This document shows positions 52,665 through 60,905 of a stretch of 64,000 bases of DNA, in pieces. The number at the start of each line of letters is the position of its first letter. Position 1 is the first letter of the stretch. Source of the DNA: Pseudoroseomonas ludipueritiae (GTDB lineage: Bacteria; Pseudomonadota; Alphaproteobacteria; Acetobacterales; Acetobacteraceae); the NCBI RefSeq assembly GCF_014490445.1, contig NZ_JACTUZ010000001.1, forward strand, positions 1-64,000, written 5' to 3'. Below the pieces are notes generated by a model that did no database searches, was not told the DNA's origin, and saw only the letters and a program-made list of their open reading frames with translations. A program made the position numbers and the translations under genes.

Positions 52665-53153
52665 GTGACGAAGATTCTGCACCCACCCTCCCTGGATGCC
52701 ATTGACCATAAGATCCTGCGGCTGCTGCGTGCCGATGGTCGCATGAGCAATGCCGATCTCGCCGCCGCCGTTGGCCTGTCCGCCTCCGCCTGCCTGCGCC
52801 GCCTGCGGCAACTGGAAGCCAGCGGCGTCATCCGCGGCTACACCGCCATCATCGAGGACCCTGCCCCGCAGGCCCGTACCGTGGTGATCGTGCAGATCAC
52901 ACTGGAGCGGCAGACAGAGGATGCCTTCAACCGGTTTGAGGCAGCCGTGCGCCAGTGCCCCGAGGTCTGCGAGTGCTACCTGATGACCGGAGCCTCTGAC
53001 TACCAGCTCCGAGTCGAAGCGCGAGACCCCGGCGATTACGAGCGGATCCACAAGGAGCAGTTGTCTCGCATGCCCGGCGTGGCCCGCATCCAGTCCGCCT
53101 TCGCCATCCGGACGGTGGTCCGGGGGGTTTCTCCCGCCTGGGTCGAGGATTAG
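52665..53153 (+). CDS. Lrp/AsnC-family regulator, likely of dadA
   Basis: A 162-residue regulator with an N-terminal AsnC-type helix-turn-helix (about 10-65; DHKILRLLRADGRMSNADLAAAVGLSASACLRR) and a C-terminal RAM domain (about 70-150; YLMTGASDYQLRVEA). The start is GTG 52665. It is divergent from dadA with 130 bp between the starts, the same arrangement as in many proteobacteria where Lrp-type proteins sense amino acids and activate dadA. Confidence 0.9.
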   Translation: MTKILHPPSLDAIDHKILRLLRADGRMSNADLAAAVGLSASACLRRLRQLEASGVIRGYTAIIEDPAPQARTVVIVQITLERQTEDAFNRFEAAVRQCPEVCECYLMTGASDYQLRVEARDPGDYERIHKEQLSRMPGVARIQSAFAIRTVVRGVSPAWVED

Positions 53154-53224
53154 GCACCACGCCGCTGGCTTGGCGCGGGCTTGGCTCTTATCGTCTGCTC
53201 ATCTTGCCGAGGCAGGTCTGGGCG

Positions 53225-53575
53225 ATGTCGGGCTGGTTCGACTTTTCCGGGCGGATTTCCCGCCGGCGCTTCTGGCTGGCTTACGTCCTGCCGCTGACGG
53301 CCCTGCTGCTTTGCGCCATGATGCTGGACGGGCTGATGATCACGCGTGGCATCCTTCAACCCGATGTTGTTCTGCTCACCGGCTTCGCCGCGCTGGCGGT
53401 GACCTTCGGGATGCTCAGCGCCTGCGTGCAGCGGTTGCACGACCTGGGCTGCAACGGCGGCTGGGTGCTGCTGATGGCGGCGGTGCCGCTCGCCGGACCA
53501 GTGCTTGGCGTGCTGCTGCTGGGGTGCCTGCCGGGCTCGGCGCTTCGCAACCGGTTCGGGCCAGCACCGGCCTAG
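53225..53575 (+). CDS. DUF805 family membrane protein
   Basis: A 116-residue membrane protein. FSGRISRRRFWLAYVLPLT is the DUF805 opening, then three or four hydrophobic segments and the conserved RLHDLGCNGGWVLLMAAVPLAG. Function unknown; E. coli relatives are YhaH and YhaI. ATG 53225 is preferred over TTG 53204. Its stop shares CTAG with the convergent NDUFAF6-like gene. Confidence 0.85.
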   Translation: MSGWFDFSGRISRRRFWLAYVLPLTALLLCAMMLDGLMITRGILQPDVVLLTGFAALAVTFGMLSACVQRLHDLGCNGGWVLLMAAVPLAGPVLGVLLLGCLPGSALRNRFGPAPA

Positions 53576-54417
53576 CGGCCGCGCCAGCCACCCCAGATGA
53601 CGGACAACCGGTCTCCCAGGCCGCGCAGCGGTGGCGGCCGCGCCGGGTTCCAGGCGGCGGAGAGCACGTGGCGCAGATCCCGCGCTGCCAGCCGTGCCGG
53701 CAGCGCCGCCGCCACGGCCCTGCGAGGCAGGATGCCCCGCAGGGACGCCCGGGCGTTCCGCAACACCTGCGAGGCTTGTTCCGCCATCTCGCGCGCAACC
53801 GTGACGACGGCTGGTGTCTGGGGGTCCCGCACCACGTCGGCCTGCGTCAGCCCGTGCTGCTGCAGCAGGTCGGTGGGAAGCAGGCAACGCCCCTGCCCCG
53901 CATGGGTGCCGATGCTGCGTAGCACGCCCGCCATGCCATATGCCGCGCCAGCGGCCTGAAGATGCGGCATGGCGGCGGGCGGGGCCTGGAGCACCCGCCC
54001 GGCCACCACGGCATAGCCGCCGGCCGAGCCGCGCAGGAAGGCCAGCAGCGCATCGCGGCTTGGCATCTCCTCCTCCACCTCCGCCTCCCGCGCATCGACC
54101 AGGGCGAGCAGCTCTTCCGGCATCAGCCGGCCAGCGCGGATCGATTCGGTCAAAGGCTGAGCTATCTCATGCCGGCGCGGCGGCGTGCTCCCGGCGGCCG
54201 CTTCCTCCACCACGTCCCGCCACCATTGCAGGCGAATCAGGCCGGTCATGGTGTTGCTGGTGGCGGCACGGGCGCGCGCCAACTCGTGGTTGAAGGCGGT
54301 CAGCAGGAAGAGCGTCTCGCGCGCCTCGGGCGGCGCGAAAAGCGCGCAAAGGAAGCGGTCGGGGTCATGGCGCCGCGCAAGGGCGGCAAGCTCGGACAGC
54401 GGCGCGGCATCGGGCAT
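53572..54417 (-). CDS. Squalene/phytoene synthase family protein, NDUFAF6-like
   Basis: A 281-residue all-helical protein of the isoprenoid synthase fold. It resembles the NDUFAF6 branch: FNHELARARAATSN then LIRLQWWRDVVEE. True squalene or phytoene synthases have two Asp-rich motifs for Mg-diphosphate. Here the first is replaced by AFNHELARA and the second by RSIGTHAGQGRCLLP, so prenyl synthase activity is unlikely. Mitochondrial NDUFAF6 aids complex I assembly; a similar bacterial role is inference. It is divergent from sodB. Confidence 0.8.
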   Translation of the reverse strand: MPDAAPLSELAALARRHDPDRFLCALFAPPEARETLFLLTAFNHELARARAATSNTMTGLIRLQWWRDVVEEAAAGSTPPRRHEIAQPLTESIRAGRLMPEELLALVDAREAEVEEEMPSRDALLAFLRGSAGGYAVVAGRVLQAPPAAMPHLQAAGAAYGMAGVLRSIGTHAGQGRCLLPTDLLQQHGLTQADVVRDPQTPAVVTVAREMAEQASQVLRNARASLRGILPRRAVAAALPARLAARDLRHVLSAAWNPARPPPLRGLGDRLSVIWGGWRGR

Positions 54418-54572
54418 GTCGGCGTTATGAACCGGATGTGCCCGCGTGCAAGCCCGAGCCTTGCTTGACGCGCCTTAGGGCGGAGCCTAGCTCTCAGTGC
54501 GGTTACGAATCACCACCGGTGGCGGCCTTGGGCCGCCATCCCTTCACGAACCCGTTCGGGAGTATCGCCGCC

Positions 54573-55211
54573 ATGGCCTTCAGCCTGCCTCCGCTGCCTT
54601 ATGACACCTCCGCCCTGGCCGCTTCCGGCATGTGCCAGGAGACGCTGGAGCTGCACCACGGCAAGCACCACCAGGCCTATGTCACCGCCCTGAACGGCCT
54701 GATCGAGAGCAAGGGTCTGGCCGGTAAGTCGCTGGAGCAGATCGTCGCCGAGGCCGGCAAGGCCGGCGCCGATGGCCTGCCCGTGCTGAACCAGGCCGGC
54801 CAGCACTGGAACCACATCCTGTTCTGGCAGGTGATGAAGCCGAATGGCGGCGGTGAGAGCCTGCCGGGCAAGATCGGCGCCAAGATCAACGAGGACTTCG
54901 GTGGCCTGGCTCAGTTCAAGGAAGCCTTCAAGCAGGCGGGCGTGACGCAGTTCGGCTCCGGCTGGGCCTGGCTGATCATGGACAACACCGGCAAGCTGAA
55001 GGTCACCAAGACCCCGAACGGCTCCAACCCGATCGCCACCGGCGAAGGCACGCCGATCCTGGGCGTGGACGTGTGGGAGCACTCCTACTACCTGGACTTC
55101 CGCAACGTCCGCCCAGGCTACTTGGACAACTTCCTGAACAAGCTCGTGAATTGGGAAGCGGTCGAGAGCCTGATGAACCAGGGCGGCATGAAGTCCGGCC
55201 AGTCGGCCTGA
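54573..55211 (+). CDS. sodB: Iron (or Mn/Fe) superoxide dismutase
   Basis: A 212-residue SOD with metal ligands in ETLELHHGKHHQAYV (His), QHWNHILFW (His) and DVWEHSYYLDF (Asp, His). The FQ-type region FGSGWAWLI and the pattern around AGQHWNH are most like FeSODs. It converts superoxide to O2 and H2O2 in the cytoplasm. ATG 54573 starts MAFSLPPLPYDTSAL, the usual N-terminus. A strong hairpin terminator follows the stop. Confidence 0.95.
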   Translation: MAFSLPPLPYDTSALAASGMCQETLELHHGKHHQAYVTALNGLIESKGLAGKSLEQIVAEAGKAGADGLPVLNQAGQHWNHILFWQVMKPNGGGESLPGKIGAKINEDFGGLAQFKEAFKQAGVTQFGSGWAWLIMDNTGKLKVTKTPNGSNPIATGEGTPILGVDVWEHSYYLDFRNVRPGYLDNFLNKLVNWEAVESLMNQGGMKSGQSA

Positions 55212-55231
55212 GCTTCACCCCAGGGTGGATA

Positions 55232-55275
55232 CAAGAAGGGCGCCGGGAGAATTCTCCCGGCGCCCTTTCTTTTTC
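55232..55275. terminator. Bidirectional intrinsic terminator between sodB and yajC
   Basis: A perfect 32-nt palindrome (55236-55267), able to form a long GC-rich stem. On the plus strand it is followed by TCTTTTTCC. It sits between convergent sodB and yajC, 25 bp from each stop. It is one of few strong terminators between convergent genes here. Confidence 0.9.
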
Positions 55276-55291
55276 CTCGCGGGTAAGGCGC

Positions 55292-55630
55292 TCAGCTCTT
55301 GACGTCGTTGGCCGCCGTCGGGCGGATGACGCTGCCGATGGTGTTGCGCACCACGTTGACGCGCATATTCGGCGCCAGCTCGACCTCGATCTCTTCCGAG
55401 CCTTCCTTCACCTTGGTCACGGTGCCCAGCAGGCCGCCGCCGGTGATGATGCGGTCGCCGCGCTTCAGCGAGCCCAGCATCACGCGATGCTCCTTGGCGC
55501 GCTTCTGCTGCGGGCGGATCAGCAGGAAGTAGAAGACAACAAAGATCAGGATCAGGGGCGCAAACTGCATGATGGCAGCGCCGGTGCCACCGGCAAGCGC
55601 GTCCTGAGCATAGGCGGGGGAGATGAACAT
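55292..55630 (-). CDS. yajC: Preprotein translocase accessory subunit YajC
   Basis: A 112-residue protein with one membrane segment (about 24-42, FAPLILIFVVFYFLLIRP) and the family motif RPQQKRAKEHRVMLGSLKRGDRIITGGGLLGTV. YajC binds SecDF-YidC at the Sec translocon. In most genomes secD and secF follow; here the next gene downstream is convergent sodB, so secDF must be elsewhere. It is divergent from the DUF815 ATPase, a frequent alphaproteobacterial neighbour. Confidence 0.94.
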   Translation of the reverse strand: MFISPAYAQDALAGGTGAAIMQFAPLILIFVVFYFLLIRPQQKRAKEHRVMLGSLKRGDRIITGGGLLGTVTKVKEGSEEIEVELAPNMRVNVVRNTIGSVIRPTAANDVKS

Positions 55631-55704
55631 GATTTCTGGCTTCCGTCTTGCCGGGTGACGGGCGCGAAACTAGCCTCACCTGCTGTTCAGTCAACCTTAC
55701 CTGC

Positions 55705-56625
55705 ATGTCATCTTTTTCTGCGCCGGAGTTGCAGCCCTTGTCCGAGACCGCTTCCCACCCGCTGCTTCCGACGCTGGCACGCATCGCCGCGGCACTGGAG
55801 CGGCTGGCCCCGCCGCCGGCCGCAAAGCCCGATCTGGGCGCCGCGGATGCCTTTGTCTGGCACCCGGCCGGCACGGGCGGCATGCCGGCGCAACTGGCGC
55901 CGGTGAAACGCGTGGCGGCGGTCGGCATCGGCCTGTTGCAGGGTGTGGACCGGCAGAAGAACCTGCTGCTGGAGAATACGCTGCGTTTCGCGCGTGGCCT
56001 TCCGGCCAACAACGCCATGCTCTGGGGCGCCAGGGGCATGGGCAAGTCCTCGCTGGTGAAGGCCGCGCATGCGGCGGCCAATGCCGAGGTGCCCGGCGCC
56101 CTGGCGCTGATCGAGATCCAGCGGGAGGATATCCGCACGCTGCCAGAGCTGCTGAACGTGCTGCGCGACAATTCCCGCCGCTTCCTGGTCTTCTGCGACG
56201 ACCTGTCCTTCGAGCGGGAGGACCAGGACTACAAGGCGCTGAAGTCGGTGCTGGATGGCGGCATCGAGGGCCGCCCGGCCAATGTGCTCTTCTACGCCAC
56301 CAGCAACCGCCGCCACCTGATGGCGCGGGATATGATCGAGAACGAGCGCAGCACCGCCATCAATCCCGGCGAGGCGGTGGAGGAGAAGGTCTCCCTCAGC
56401 GACCGCTTCGGCCTCTGGATCGGCTTCCACAATGCCGACCAATCCACCTTTTTCGCCATGGTGGAGGCCTATGCCGCCGACCTCGGCCTGGCCGTGACGC
56501 CGGAGGAGTTGCATCGGCAGGCGGTGGAATGGTCCGTCACGCGCGGCGGCCGCTCGGGCCGCGTGGCCTGGCAGTTCATCATGGATCTCGCCGGCCGCAT
56601 GGGCGTGGCCCTGCCGGCGCGATGA
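55705..56625 (+). CDS. DUF815 AAA-type ATPase
   Basis: A 306-residue P-loop protein. Walker A is WGARGMGKSSLVKA (about 115-125), Walker B is FLVFCDDLSFE, sensor-1 is FYATSNRRHL, and the arginine-rich end is RGGRSGRVAWQF. The DUF815 family is widespread in proteobacteria and has no settled role. The 3' end overlaps the MBL hydrolase by 4 bp (ATGA). ATG 55705 gives MSSFSAPELQPL. Confidence 0.88.
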   Translation: MSSFSAPELQPLSETASHPLLPTLARIAAALERLAPPPAAKPDLGAADAFVWHPAGTGGMPAQLAPVKRVAAVGIGLLQGVDRQKNLLLENTLRFARGLPANNAMLWGARGMGKSSLVKAAHAAANAEVPGALALIEIQREDIRTLPELLNVLRDNSRRFLVFCDDLSFEREDQDYKALKSVLDGGIEGRPANVLFYATSNRRHLMARDMIENERSTAINPGEAVEEKVSLSDRFGLWIGFHNADQSTFFAMVEAYAADLGLAVTPEELHRQAVEWSVTRGGRSGRVAWQFIMDLAGRMGVALPAR

Positions 56626-57635
56626 GCGAGGCCCCAGTCCCGCGCCAGCCGACGCGCCCCTGGCCCAAGGGGGCACAGCGGCGCAACGGCCTGTTCCTGA
56701 ACCCGGATGGGAGCCGCGCCGGCCCCACTCAGGCACAGGTCTGGCGGCTGATGCGGGAACGGAACCGCGGCACGCCCTGGCCTGCGCATGTCGAGGACCC
56801 GGCTTATCCACCACCACAACCGCCGCCGGAAGGGCATGTAGCCGTCACCTTCATCGGCCATGCCACCTTCCTGATCCGCTTCCACGACGGTCCCACGCTT
56901 TTGACGGACCCGATCTGGAGCGAGCGTTGCAGCCCCTTCCGCTCAGCCGGGCCGAAGAGGGTGCGCCGGCCGGGCCTCGCCTTCGATGCCCTGCCGCCGG
57001 TCGATGCCGTTCTGCTGAGCCACAACCACTACGACCATTGCGATATCCCGACGCTGCAACGGCTGCGGGACCGTTTCGGCCCTCGCATCTTCACGGGGCT
57101 GGAGAACGGCAGGCTGCTGGCGCGGCACGGGCTGAAGGACGTGGTGGAACTGGACTGGTGGCAGAAAGCGACCCTGCCCCGTGGCGGCGAGGTTACCTAT
57201 CTGCCCGCCCATCACGTCGGGGCCCGCACGCTGTTCGATCGCGGCCGCACGCTCTGGGGCGGCTTCGCGCTTCAACCGCCGGGAGACGGGCGGCTCTACT
57301 TCACCGGCGATTCAGCCTGGGGAGCGCATTTCGAGGAAATCGGCCATTTCGCCGGGCCATTCGACCTCGCGCTGCTGCCGATCGGCGCTTATGAGCCGCG
57401 CTGGTTCATGCAGCAGGTCCATATGAACCCTGAGGAATCGGTGCGGGCCTTCGCCGCGCTGCGCGCGCGGCAGGCGCTGGCCATGCATTTCGGCACCTTC
57501 AGGCTGACGCAGGAGGCCATCGACGAACCCGCCCGGGCGCTCGGCGCCGCCCTCGCGGCGGCCGGCATCCCGCCCGAGGACTTTGCCGTGCCCGGCTGCG
57601 GTCAGACCTTCATGGTGCCACTGACCAACGCCTAG
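56622..57635 (+). CDS. MBL-fold hydrolase, NAPE-PLD/UlaG-like
   Basis: A 337-residue metallo-beta-lactamase fold protein. Metal motif HNHYDHCD (HxHxDH), then LPAHHVGAR, FTGDSAWG (Asp) and AMHFGTFRLT (His). FIGHATFLIRFHDGPTLLTDPIWSERCSP is the typical NAPE-PLD-like opening, so a phosphodiesterase acting on lipid-like substrates is possible, but not certain. It is translated with the DUF815 gene. Its stop overlaps DUF192 by CTAG. Confidence 0.87.
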   Translation: MSEAPVPRQPTRPWPKGAQRRNGLFLNPDGSRAGPTQAQVWRLMRERNRGTPWPAHVEDPAYPPPQPPPEGHVAVTFIGHATFLIRFHDGPTLLTDPIWSERCSPFRSAGPKRVRRPGLAFDALPPVDAVLLSHNHYDHCDIPTLQRLRDRFGPRIFTGLENGRLLARHGLKDVVELDWWQKATLPRGGEVTYLPAHHVGARTLFDRGRTLWGGFALQPPGDGRLYFTGDSAWGAHFEEIGHFAGPFDLALLPIGAYEPRWFMQQVHMNPEESVRAFAALRARQALAMHFGTFRLTQEAIDEPARALGAALAAAGIPPEDFAVPGCGQTFMVPLTNA

Positions 57636-58111
57636 GGCGCGTTGCCGAAGATGCGCTGCAAGACCTGATCGCCGGGGCGCAGGTTCAACCGCTCCGCCGT
57701 TCCGGCAGCCAGTTCGAGCGTGGCGCGCACGGGGCCATGACTCTCGACCGTGGCGAGACTGCGTGGCACCGTGCGTTCCGCGATACGGCGGATACGGCCA
57801 TCGGCATTGATGAACACCATGTCCAGCGAGGTGATGGTGTTGCGCATCCACATCGCGCTCTCACGCGGCTGCCCCCAGTCGAAGAGCATGCCTTCATCCG
57901 GCTTCACCTCGGGGCGGAACATCAGCCCGACCGTCTGCTGCTCCGGCGAAAGAGCCATTTCCACCGTGAAGTCGTGGCGCGTGCCGTCGCGGGTGACGAT
58001 CACCAGCTTCTCGGTCGGCAGGCGCGGCTGCGGCCCATCCTGGGCGCTGGCGGCGGTGGGGAGGGCGATCAAGGCTGGCAGGGCCAGCAGGAGGCGGCGG
58101 CGCATGGGCAC
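57632..58111 (-). CDS. Exported DUF192 protein
   Basis: A 159-residue protein with a signal peptide (MRRRLLLALPALIALPTAASAQ) and a DUF192 domain: LSPEQQTVGLMFRPEVKPDEGMLFDW, then MWMRNTITSLDMVFINADGRI. The family is widespread with unknown function; it folds as a small beta barrel. It follows the AcuC-like gene by 3 bp on the same strand and may be co-transcribed with it. Confidence 0.88.
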   Translation of the reverse strand: MPMRRRLLLALPALIALPTAASAQDGPQPRLPTEKLVIVTRDGTRHDFTVEMALSPEQQTVGLMFRPEVKPDEGMLFDWGQPRESAMWMRNTITSLDMVFINADGRIRRIAERTVPRSLATVESHGPVRATLELAAGTAERLNLRPGDQVLQRIFGNAP

Positions 58112-58114
58112 CGC

Positions 58115-59242
58115 TTATGCCACGCCACTGGCGGGTTGTGGCAGCCCTTCCAGCGTCGCCTCGGCAAGATGGCGGATTTCTAATCGGACCGGGCCGGGCC
58201 GTGGCGTATCTCGCAGGGTAGTGAACCAGTGTTCCGGCGGATTGCGGCCGGCGGCGCGGTTGAAGACCAGGGCACGCAGCACGGATTCGGCCTCCGCAGG
58301 CAGGCGCTCAGGGGACGAGCGGCCATCCAGCACACCCCAGATTCCGGCCCAGCAACGCCCGACCGACCAGGGATTATAGCCCCCGCCCCCCAGCACCATC
58401 AGCCTTGGGGCCAACCCCATCATCGCGCGTGCCACAGCCCAATGGGCGTTGTTGGACAGGGAGAGCTTGGCGAGCGGGTCCTCCTCCAGCGCGTCGGCTC
58501 CGCATTGCAGCATGATGGCCTGGGGGCGCAGGTGGCGGGCCAGGGGCAGGATCGCCTGGCGCAGCAGCCAATCCATCTCGCTGTCGTTCAGGCCCTGCGG
58601 CACCGGAATGTTGCGGGCATGGCCGCCGGCACGGTCCTCCAGCGCCCCCGTAAAAGGCCATCGCCTGGCTTCATGGACCGAAAGGGTGAAGACGCGCGGG
58701 TCGTCGTGGAAGGCGTCCTGCACTCCGTCGCCATGATGGGCGTCGATGTCCAGGTAGAGGATATTGGTCAGGCCCTGGTCCAGCCAGGCCAGCAGTCCCA
58801 ACACGGCATCGTTGACGTAGCAGAAGCCGCTGGCGCGGTCGGGCCGCCCATGGTGGGTGCCGCCGCCCGGCACATGCACGGTGCCGCCTTCCGCCGTCAG
58901 CCGCGCCGCCAGCAACACGCCGCCCGCGCTGGTGGCGGGGCGGCGGAAGATCTCCTTGTAAACCGGATTGCCATGGGCGCCGATGTGATGCCGGGCGCGC
59001 ACCTCGTCCGGCACCTCCTGCGCCTCCTCGGCCGCCCGCAGGGCCGCGATATAGGCCGGCGTGTGGAAGCGTGTGAGTTGCTCCACCGTCGCCACGGGGC
59101 TGTCCAGCGTCCGGGCCGGGTCGATCCAGCCAAGGGCGTGGATCAGGTCGATGGCGGTGGAGACGCGCGGGATGGCCAGCGGATGCTTCGGGCCATAGGT
59201 GGACTTGCGGTAGATCTCGGAAGCGATCAGCAGCGGCTTCAT
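58115..59242 (-). CDS. Histone-deacetylase family protein (AcuC-like)
   Basis: A 375-residue zinc amidohydrolase of the arginase/deacetylase fold. VPGGGTHHGRPDRASGFCYVNDAV contains the catalytic HH pair, DIDAHHGDGVQDAF the D-x-H zinc ligands, and LGGGGYN the oxyanion tyrosine loop. Bacterial relatives include AcuC, which deacetylates acetyl-CoA synthetase, and acetylpolyamine hydrolases. The Pat-type acetyltransferase at 13.8-16.5 kb could be its counterpart (inference). ATG 59242 was chosen over a longer frame covering the TPP riboswitch on the other strand. Confidence 0.9.
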   Translation of the reverse strand: MKPLLIASEIYRKSTYGPKHPLAIPRVSTAIDLIHALGWIDPARTLDSPVATVEQLTRFHTPAYIAALRAAEEAQEVPDEVRARHHIGAHGNPVYKEIFRRPATSAGGVLLAARLTAEGGTVHVPGGGTHHGRPDRASGFCYVNDAVLGLLAWLDQGLTNILYLDIDAHHGDGVQDAFHDDPRVFTLSVHEARRWPFTGALEDRAGGHARNIPVPQGLNDSEMDWLLRQAILPLARHLRPQAIMLQCGADALEEDPLAKLSLSNNAHWAVARAMMGLAPRLMVLGGGGYNPWSVGRCWAGIWGVLDGRSSPERLPAEAESVLRALVFNRAAGRNPPEHWFTTLRDTPRPGPVRLEIRHLAEATLEGLPQPASGVA

Positions 59243-59317
59243 GGCTCTGCCTAGATAGGGTGGCGCCCGGCCTTGCCACCCCCCTTGCACGGTTCCGCAG
59301 CACATGCCTAGAAGCAG

Positions 59318-59412
59318 CCTATCCGGGGGGAGCCCTTTGTTGGGCTGAGAGGCAGGGAATCGGCCCTGCGACCCCTTGAACCTGATCCGGGTCATGCCGG
59401 CGAAGGGATCGG
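59318..59412 (+). promoter_or_regulatory. TPP riboswitch (THI element)
   Basis: All conserved parts are there: GGGGGGAGCC (59325-59334), GCTGAGAGG (about 59344-59352) and ACCCCTTGAACCTGATC (59371-59387) with GGGTCATGCCGGCGAAGGGA after it. Stem P1 pairs CCTATCC (59318-59324) with GGATCGG (59406-59412), one mismatch. The last two G of P1 are the first two of the GGAGG ribosome site (59411-59415) for thiZ, so TPP binding should hide it and block translation. Confidence 0.97.
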
Positions 59413-59421
59413 AGGTTGCAC

Positions 59422-60153
59422 TTGGCACCAGCTCTCGGTGTGTCCCTGCCCGTTATCCGCCTTGGCGGCCGCCCCGTGCTGGGCGCCTGCGAACTCCGCT
59501 TCGGCGGCGGTGAGGTCACGGCCCTGCTCGGCCCTTCAGGGGTCGGCAAATCCACCTTGCTCCGGCTGCTTGCCGGGCTGCTGCCCCTCCCGCCCGGCGC
59601 GAAGGTAACGCCGGGGGACGGCGCCCCCCTGGCCCGCCGGATCGCCTGGATGGGGCAGCAGGACCTGCTGATGCCCTGGCTGGACCTCCGCGCGAACGTG
59701 ATGCTGGGCGCGAAGCTGCGGGGTGAGCCTCCCAACCCCGCGCGTGCCGATGCGCTGATCGCCTCTGTTGGCCTCGCCGGGCGGGAGAAGGCGCGGCCCG
59801 CCGAGCTTTCCGGCGGCATGCGGCAGCGCGCCGCCCTGGCCCGCACCTTGATGGAAGACCGCCCCTTTGTGCTGATGGACGAGCCCTTCAGCGCCGTCGA
59901 TGCCCCGACGCGCCACCGGTTGCAGGGGCTGGCCACCGGGCTGCTCGCCGGTCGCACGGTGCTGCTGGTGACGCATGACCCGCTGGAGGCGCTGCGGATG
60001 GCCCATCGCGTCCTGGTGCTCCGCCCGGGGCCGGAAGGCGCGGTCGCGGAAGACCTGCCCCTGCCCGCCTCCCCGCCCCTGCGCGCCGCAACGGACCCCG
60101 ATGTGGTGGCGGCCCAGGCCGCTCTGCTGGACCTGCTGGCGGAACCGGCATGA
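59422..60153 (+). CDS. thiZ: Thiamine-precursor ABC importer ATPase (ThiZ-like)
   Basis: A 243-residue ATPase with Walker A GPSGVGKSTLLRLLAGL, signature [15 protein letters not shown] and Walker B FVLMDEPFSAVD. The start is probably TTG 59422, 6 bp after GGAGG; an in-frame TTG at 59416 abuts the ribosome site and is unlikely. The TPP riboswitch directly upstream marks it as a thiamine or pyrimidine (HMP) transporter part. It overlaps thiX by 4 bp. Confidence 0.88.
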   Translation: MAPALGVSLPVIRLGGRPVLGACELRFGGGEVTALLGPSGVGKSTLLRLLAGLLPLPPGAKVTPGDGAPLARRIAWMGQQDLLMPWLDLRANVMLGAKLRGEPPNPARADALIASVGLAGREKARPAELSGGMRQRAALARTLMEDRPFVLMDEPFSAVDAPTRHRLQGLATGLLAGRTVLLVTHDPLEALRMAHRVLVLRPGPEGAVAEDLPLPASPPLRAATDPDVVAAQAALLDLLAEPA

Positions 60154-60905
60154 GGGCGCTGATCGCGGCCGCCGGGCTGCTGCTGGCCTGGGAAGGCTTC
60201 GTGCGCTGGGCAGGCGTGCCGGCCTTCCTGCTGCCCTCCCCGCTGCGGGTCTGGAACGTGCTGACCAGCCGCTGGGACATCCTGATCGGCCATGCCGGCA
60301 CGACCCTGGCGGAGATCCTTCTGGGGCTGCTCTTTGGCACTTTGCTGGGTGCCGCGACGGCGCTGCTGCTGACCGCATGGCGCGGCGGGCGCCGCTGGCT
60401 GCTGCCCCTGCTGATCGCCAGCCAGGCCATCCCGGTCTTCGCCATCGCGCCGCTGCTGGTGCTGTGGCTGGGCTTCGGCCTGGCCAGCAAGGTCGCCATG
60501 GCCACCATCATCATCTTCTTTCCAGTGGCCACCGCCTTCTATGACGGCCTGCGCCGCACGGAGCCCGGCTGGCTGGACCTCGCCAGCACCATGGGTGCCT
60601 CCCGCGCCGCCATCCTGTGGCGGGTACGGGTGCCGGCGGCGCTGCCGGGCTTCGCCTCCGGCTTGCGCGTGGCCGCGGCCGTGGCGCCGATCGGTGCCGT
60701 GGTGGGCGAATGGGTCGGGGCTTCGGCGGGCCTCGGCTATGTGATGCTGCAGGCCAATGGCCGCAGCCAGACCGACATGATGTTCGCCGCCCTCGCCATC
60801 CTGGCCGCTATGGCCATGGCCTTGTGGTTCGCGACCGACCTGCTGCTGCGCCGGATGCTGCCCTGGCAGCCCGATGCCCTTCTGGACCACGGAGAAACCG
60901 AATGA
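60150..60905 (+). CDS. thiX: Thiamine-precursor ABC importer permease (ThiX-like)
   Basis: A 251-residue permease with about six membrane segments. The EAA loop is STMGASRAAILWRVRVPAALPG, as in the SsuC/TauC/ThiX group. It overlaps thiZ and thiY by 4 bp each, and is under the same TPP riboswitch. Substrate is inferred from the riboswitch and the THI5-like binding protein. Confidence 0.88.
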   Translation: MRALIAAAGLLLAWEGFVRWAGVPAFLLPSPLRVWNVLTSRWDILIGHAGTTLAEILLGLLFGTLLGAATALLLTAWRGGRRWLLPLLIASQAIPVFAIAPLLVLWLGFGLASKVAMATIIIFFPVATAFYDGLRRTEPGWLDLASTMGASRAAILWRVRVPAALPGFASGLRVAAAVAPIGAVVGEWVGASAGLGYVMLQANGRSQTDMMFAALAILAAMAMALWFATDLLLRRMLPWQPDALLDHGETE

